From NCBI GenBank assembly GCA_039819225.1, contig JBCBSN010000001.1, forward strand, positions 31,079 through 95,078: 64,000 nt of DNA, written 5' to 3'. The notes under the pieces were generated by a model that was given only the letters and a program-made list of their open reading frames with translations, did no database searches and was not told where the DNA came from. Of this stretch, positions 60,743 to 64,000 are shown one piece after another. Each line of letters opens with the position of its first letter. Position 1 is the first letter of the stretch. Source of the stretch: Ulvibacterium sp039819225. Lineage in GTDB: Bacteria > Bacteroidota > Bacteroidia > Flavobacteriales > Flavobacteriaceae. Position numbers and translations under genes: made by a program.

Positions 60743-63580
60743 TCAATGCGCTTCCAGCCAATCATTTCCTTCGCCCAACTCCACTTCCAAGGGTACGGAA
60801 AGTCCATACGCGTTTTCCATTTCGGATTTAATAAGTGGGCGCAATTCCTCAAGTTCCGGTTTATAGGCATCAAAGACCAGTTCATCATGTACCTGGAGCA
60901 GCATTTTACTTTTAAAATTACCTTCGGTCAGCTTTTTATGAATGTTGATCATGGCTATTTTTATGATGTCCGCGGCACTGCCCTGGATGGGAGCGTTTAC
61001 CGCGTTGCGTTCCGCGGCACCGCGCACCACTTGATTACTTCCGTTAATGTCCTTCAGATACCTTCTTCGTCCCAAAATGGTCTGTACGTAACCATGCTCC
61101 CTGGCAAAATCAATTTGATCACTGATATAATTGCGCAATTTGGGGTAGGTCTTATAATACGTATCGATCAGTTCTTTGGCCTCCGATCTACTAAGGTCGG
61201 TCTGGTTGCTTAGGCCAAAGGCGGATACACCATAGATTATTCCAAAATTCACCGTTTTGGCATTACCGCGCTGCTCTCGGGTTACTTCCTCCAAAGGAAC
61301 GTTGAACACCTTGGAGGCCGTGGAAGCATGGATATCCTCCCCCTTTTTAAAAGCCTCGATCATGGTGGTTTCCTCGCTAAGGGCGGCAATGATTCGCAGT
61401 TCTATCTGGGAATAATCCGCGGCCAATAGGGTATGGTCCTTGTCCCTTGGTACAAAGGCCTTTCGTACCTGTCTTCCCCGTTCCGTTCGTATAGGGATAT
61501 TCTGCAGATTGGGGTTATTGCTGCTTAGCCTTCCCGTGGCCGCCACCGTCTGCATATAATCCGTATGGACTCTTCCGGTAGTAGGTTCCACCTGCTCGGG
61601 AAGTGCATCAACATAGGTGCTTTTCAGTTTGGAAAGTCCACGAAAATTCAATACGTCCTGTATAATTTGATGGTCTTTGGCCAAATAGGAAAGTACGTCC
61701 TCTGCCGTGGAATATTGCCCTGTTCGGGTTTTTTTGGGCTTGTCCACTAGCTTCATCTTATCGAAAAGGATTTCTCCCAATTGTTTGGGTGAGGCGATAT
61801 TGAACTCTTCTCCTGCGGCATCATAAATCTTGCCTTCCAATGTAGCGATATCATTGTTTAGTTCCTCGGATAGCGATTTCAGGAAAGCTTCGTCCAGGTG
61901 GATCCCTTCTAATTCCATATCCGCCAGCACGCGGAGCAACGGGACTTCAATGGTATTGAAAAGCGCTTCGGTCTTTGCTGCGGCAAGTTCCGGTCTAAAG
62001 TGTTGGGCCAACTGAAAAGTAATATCCGCATCTTCTACCGCATATTCCGTCTGTTGCTCCAAGGGAACTTCGCGCATGCTCAACTGGTTTTTGCCTTTTT
62101 TGCCAATAAGTTCCGTTATGGACACCGGAGTATAGTTTAGGTAGGTTTCGGCCAGAACATCCATATTGTGTCGCATATCGGGATTGATCAGGTAATGCGC
62201 AAGCATAGTGTCAAAGAGTTTGCCTTTGACACCAATGTTATATTTACGGAGCACTTTGATGTCGTACTTTAAATTTTGGCCAATTTTTTCGATGTCTTCC
62301 GATTCAAAGAAAGGCCGCAATTGTTCTAAAATAGTTTGGCTTTCCTTACTGTCCGGGGGAAAGGGGATGTAGAAACCTTTGGTCGTCTCCCAGGAAAAGG
62401 CAATGCCCACCAATTCGGCTGTTAAGGGGTCAATGCCCGTGGTTTCCGTGTCAAAACAAACAGATGTTTGTTTCATCAGCTTTTGTACAAAGAGTTTCAT
62501 TCCCAATCCGTTCGGAGGAATGCTTTGGTACAGATGGGGTACGTCCCTGATGGTTTTTCTTCCCGAGACTTCTACAATGGTAGCGGGCCCTGTGCCCTCA
62601 TCGCTAAAGAGCGAGAACTGTCCACTACCTGCAGGTTGGGCCAGTTTTTTGCCCGTATCCGTGGAAGTTGTTCGGGGCTGTATTTCTTCCCCTTCCTCTG
62701 AAAAGATTTTGAGAAACTGATCTTTGAGCCGACGGAATTCCAGTTCTTCGAAGATTTCTTGGACTTTGGCACCGTCGGGCATGGAGAGTTCATAGTCCTT
62801 GGCATCAAAAGTTACGTCACAGGTGACACAAATGGTGGCCAGTTTTTTGGATAATCGACCTAATTCAGCATTGGCCTCTACCTTTTCCCGCATTTTGCCC
62901 TTAAGCTTGTCCGTATTTTCCAAAAGGCCCTCCATGCTACCAAATTCTTGGATGAACTTTTTGGCGGTTTTATCACCTACACCGGGTAATCCGGGGATAT
63001 TGTCGCTGGCATCGCCCATCATTCCCAAATAGTCGGTGACCTGTTCAGGGCGTTCCACGCCAAAACGTTTTTGCACCTCTGGAATACCCCAAATTTCTAT
63101 GCCGTTGCCCATGCGGGCCGGCCGGTACATAAAAATGTTCTCGGAGACCAATTGCCCAAAATCCTTGTCCGGTGTTACCATATATACCTGGTACCCCTCC
63201 TTTTCGGCCTGCTGGGCCAAGGTGCCAATGATATCATCGGCCTCTAACCCGGAAAGTTCCACTACGGGAATATGCATAGCCTTCAGAATATCTTGGATAT
63301 AGGGAACGGCAATCTTTATGGCATCCGGGGTCTCGTCCCGGTTGGCTTTGTAATCCGCATAGAGTTCCGTACGTTCCGCGCTGCCATCCTTATCAAAACA
63401 TACGGCCAAATGATCCGGTTTTTCCCGTTTGATTACATCAAAGAGAGAATTCGTAAATCCCATTATAGCGGAGGTGTCCATCCCTTTTGAGTTTATCCGC
63501 GGGTTTTTGATAAGGGCATAATATCCCCGGAATATTAGGGCGTAAGCGTCAAGGAGAAAGAGGCGTTTTTGTTCAGGCAT
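60743..63580 (-). CDS. polA: DNA polymerase I
   Basis: A 945-residue replication and repair polymerase. Three domains are visible: the 5'-3' exonuclease (1-290, LFLLDAYALIFRGYYALI, LGMMGDASDNIPGLPGVGDKT), the 3'-5' proofreading exonuclease with intact acidic residues (CFDTETTGIDPLTAELVG near residue 375), and the polymerase (about 550-945) with ADYSQIELRIIAAL motif A, RGNAKTVNFGIIYG motif B (O helix), and LLQVHDELVFD motif C. Length is normal. No operon partner is in the window; the decayed YhcG remnant lies upstream. Confidence 0.97.
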   Translation of the reverse strand: MPEQKRLFLLDAYALIFRGYYALIKNPRINSKGMDTSAIMGFTNSLFDVIKREKPDHLAVCFDKDGSAERTELYADYKANRDETPDAIKIAVPYIQDILKAMHIPVVELSGLEADDIIGTLAQQAEKEGYQVYMVTPDKDFGQLVSENIFMYRPARMGNGIEIWGIPEVQKRFGVERPEQVTDYLGMMGDASDNIPGLPGVGDKTAKKFIQEFGSMEGLLENTDKLKGKMREKVEANAELGRLSKKLATICVTCDVTFDAKDYELSMPDGAKVQEIFEELEFRRLKDQFLKIFSEEGEEIQPRTTSTDTGKKLAQPAGSGQFSLFSDEGTGPATIVEVSGRKTIRDVPHLYQSIPPNGLGMKLFVQKLMKQTSVCFDTETTGIDPLTAELVGIAFSWETTKGFYIPFPPDSKESQTILEQLRPFFESEDIEKIGQNLKYDIKVLRKYNIGVKGKLFDTMLAHYLINPDMRHNMDVLAETYLNYTPVSITELIGKKGKNQLSMREVPLEQQTEYAVEDADITFQLAQHFRPELAAAKTEALFNTIEVPLLRVLADMELEGIHLDEAFLKSLSEELNNDIATLEGKIYDAAGEEFNIASPKQLGEILFDKMKLVDKPKKTRTGQYSTAEDVLSYLAKDHQIIQDVLNFRGLSKLKSTYVDALPEQVEPTTGRVHTDYMQTVAATGRLSSNNPNLQNIPIRTERGRQVRKAFVPRDKDHTLLAADYSQIELRIIAALSEETTMIEAFKKGEDIHASTASKVFNVPLEEVTREQRGNAKTVNFGIIYGVSAFGLSNQTDLSRSEAKELIDTYYKTYPKLRNYISDQIDFAREHGYVQTILGRRRYLKDINGSNQVVRGAAERNAVNAPIQGSAADIIKIAMINIHKKLTEGNFKSKMLLQVHDELVFDAYKPELEELRPLIKSEMENAYGLSVPLEVELGEGNDWLEAH

Positions 63581-63624
63581 TTTTTAAAATTAGAAGTTTG
63601 AAATCGGAAATACGAAAATACGGA

Positions 63625-63938
63625 TTAGGGTCTTTTTGACGAATAATAAAAGTCTATTTTCCATAGGCGCTGCCTTTCCGAAAGTTGCAGGACTTCGGTT
63701 TTGTTTCTACTTAGGACAATTCTCTCATAGAGCGCGGAATCGTACTGTCGCTGAAGTTCGCGAACGCTCTAGTTGTTTTTGATCGGCTCAACTCCATAGA
63801 ACTTCCTTTCCCCTTCATTGGAAATTCGGATAAGTTTTAGGTAGTGAGACCAACTTAGCTTAAAAAGGTCGGACAGCGTCTGACCTTTTTCTACATCATT
63901 GCCCCTCAAGATACTTCCATTCTTTTTACGTTCAAATT
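63625..63938 (-). pseudogene. Remnant of a YhcG/DUF1016-type nuclease with a nonsense codon
   Basis: Read on the - strand, the region encodes QTLSDLFKLSWSHYLKLIR, then FYGVEPIKNN, a TAG at 63767-63769, then SVRELQRQYDSALYERIVLS and a short unrelated tail ending at 63625. LSWSHY..L, NNWSVREL and ALYERL.LS are, from memory, landmarks of the N-terminal DUF1016 domain of YhcG-type PDDEXK proteins. The TAG falls exactly where the conserved Trp (TGG) should be. There is no start codon with a plausible upstream region, and the nuclease half is missing. This is therefore a fragment of a once larger gene. Confidence 0.6.
63862..63890. terminator. Palindrome of terminator form inside the YhcG remnant
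   Basis: A 13-bp stem (AAAAAGGTCGGAC / GTCTGACCTTTTT, one G-T pair) with a 3-base loop has T-runs on both strands. It lies within the decayed frame, so it may be a chance palindrome or an inserted terminator; no neighbouring intact gene clearly ends here. Confidence 0.35.
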
Positions 63939-64000
63939 TAACCCAACATATTGATTTTTAAATATTTCCTTTTGTTGATGTATTTGCCTTTCCTTTAAAA

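Noticed and set aside
63767..63769. In-frame TAG in the YhcG remnant as possible recoding
   Set aside because: The missing nuclease domain, the absent start and the divergent tail fit decay better than stop-codon readthrough.

Overview
The window reads as a chromosome segment of a Bacteroidota member, most likely a marine Flavobacteriaceae species of the Maribacter/Zobellia/Arenibacter type. Support comes from a SusC/SusD pair driven by a FecI/FecR couple, a DUF4249 lipoprotein next to a TonB receptor, a type IX secretion sorting domain, many Cys-anchored lipoproteins, the gene order rplM-rpsI-rpsB-tsf, promoter -7 boxes of the TAnnTTTG type, and the near absence of strong Shine-Dalgarno sequences. 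The genus is an inference from gene style, not from a search.

Layout. 1-10.5 kb is a carbohydrate-use cluster on the + strand: a serine hydrolase cut by the window edge, two GH127-type beta-L-arabinofuranosidase lipoproteins, a sugar porter, a D-mannonate dehydratase (ManD), an SDR dehydrogenase and an aldose epimerase. Together they suggest uptake and breakdown of an arabinose- and uronate-containing plant or algal glycan. 10.7-16 kb, on the - strand, holds a compact unit (AraC regulator, ferric-reductase-like flavocytochrome, unknown helical protein, HdeD-like membrane protein), a 42-residue membrane peptide and a second sugar porter. 16.5-20.5 kb has surface-glycan genes: waaA, divergent from a DegT-type aminotransferase followed by galE. 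21.2-29.1 kb is an ECF sigma / anti-sigma / SusC / SusD / glycerophosphodiesterase locus. 29.1-38.7 kb is mostly housekeeping (sucA-sucB, cytochrome c peroxidase, tatD, asparaginase, tRNA-Ser). 38.8-43.2 kb encodes an ExbB-ExbD energy-transducing complex with three ExbD proteins.

43.3-56.4 kb is core machinery, nearly all on the - strand: rpoN, asnS, an RND exporter, frr, pyrH, tsf, rpsB, rpsI and rplM. It is interrupted by one + strand M61 peptidase. The S2 protein has a long acidic linker and a C-terminal helix-hairpin-helix domain, and its gene has a strongly folded leader. 56.7-60.6 kb pairs a DUF4249 lipoprotein with a TonB receptor, abutted by a minimal secreted protein that is little more than a T9SS sorting domain. 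polA follows, then a decayed YhcG/DUF1016 nuclease remnant at the right edge.

The gene-poor stretches hold repeats that I found by eye: a nested palindromic element at 3146-3579, a MITE-like element at 16302-16462 with related fragments near 41458 and 52931, and a probable dispersed repeat near 8490-8670. I see no CRISPR array, rRNA operon, prophage or intact insertion sequence. I see no complete undescribed system. The best candidates for new biology are the small repeats, the AraC-flavoreductase unit, the Cys-bearing ExbD proteins and the S2 fusion with its leader.
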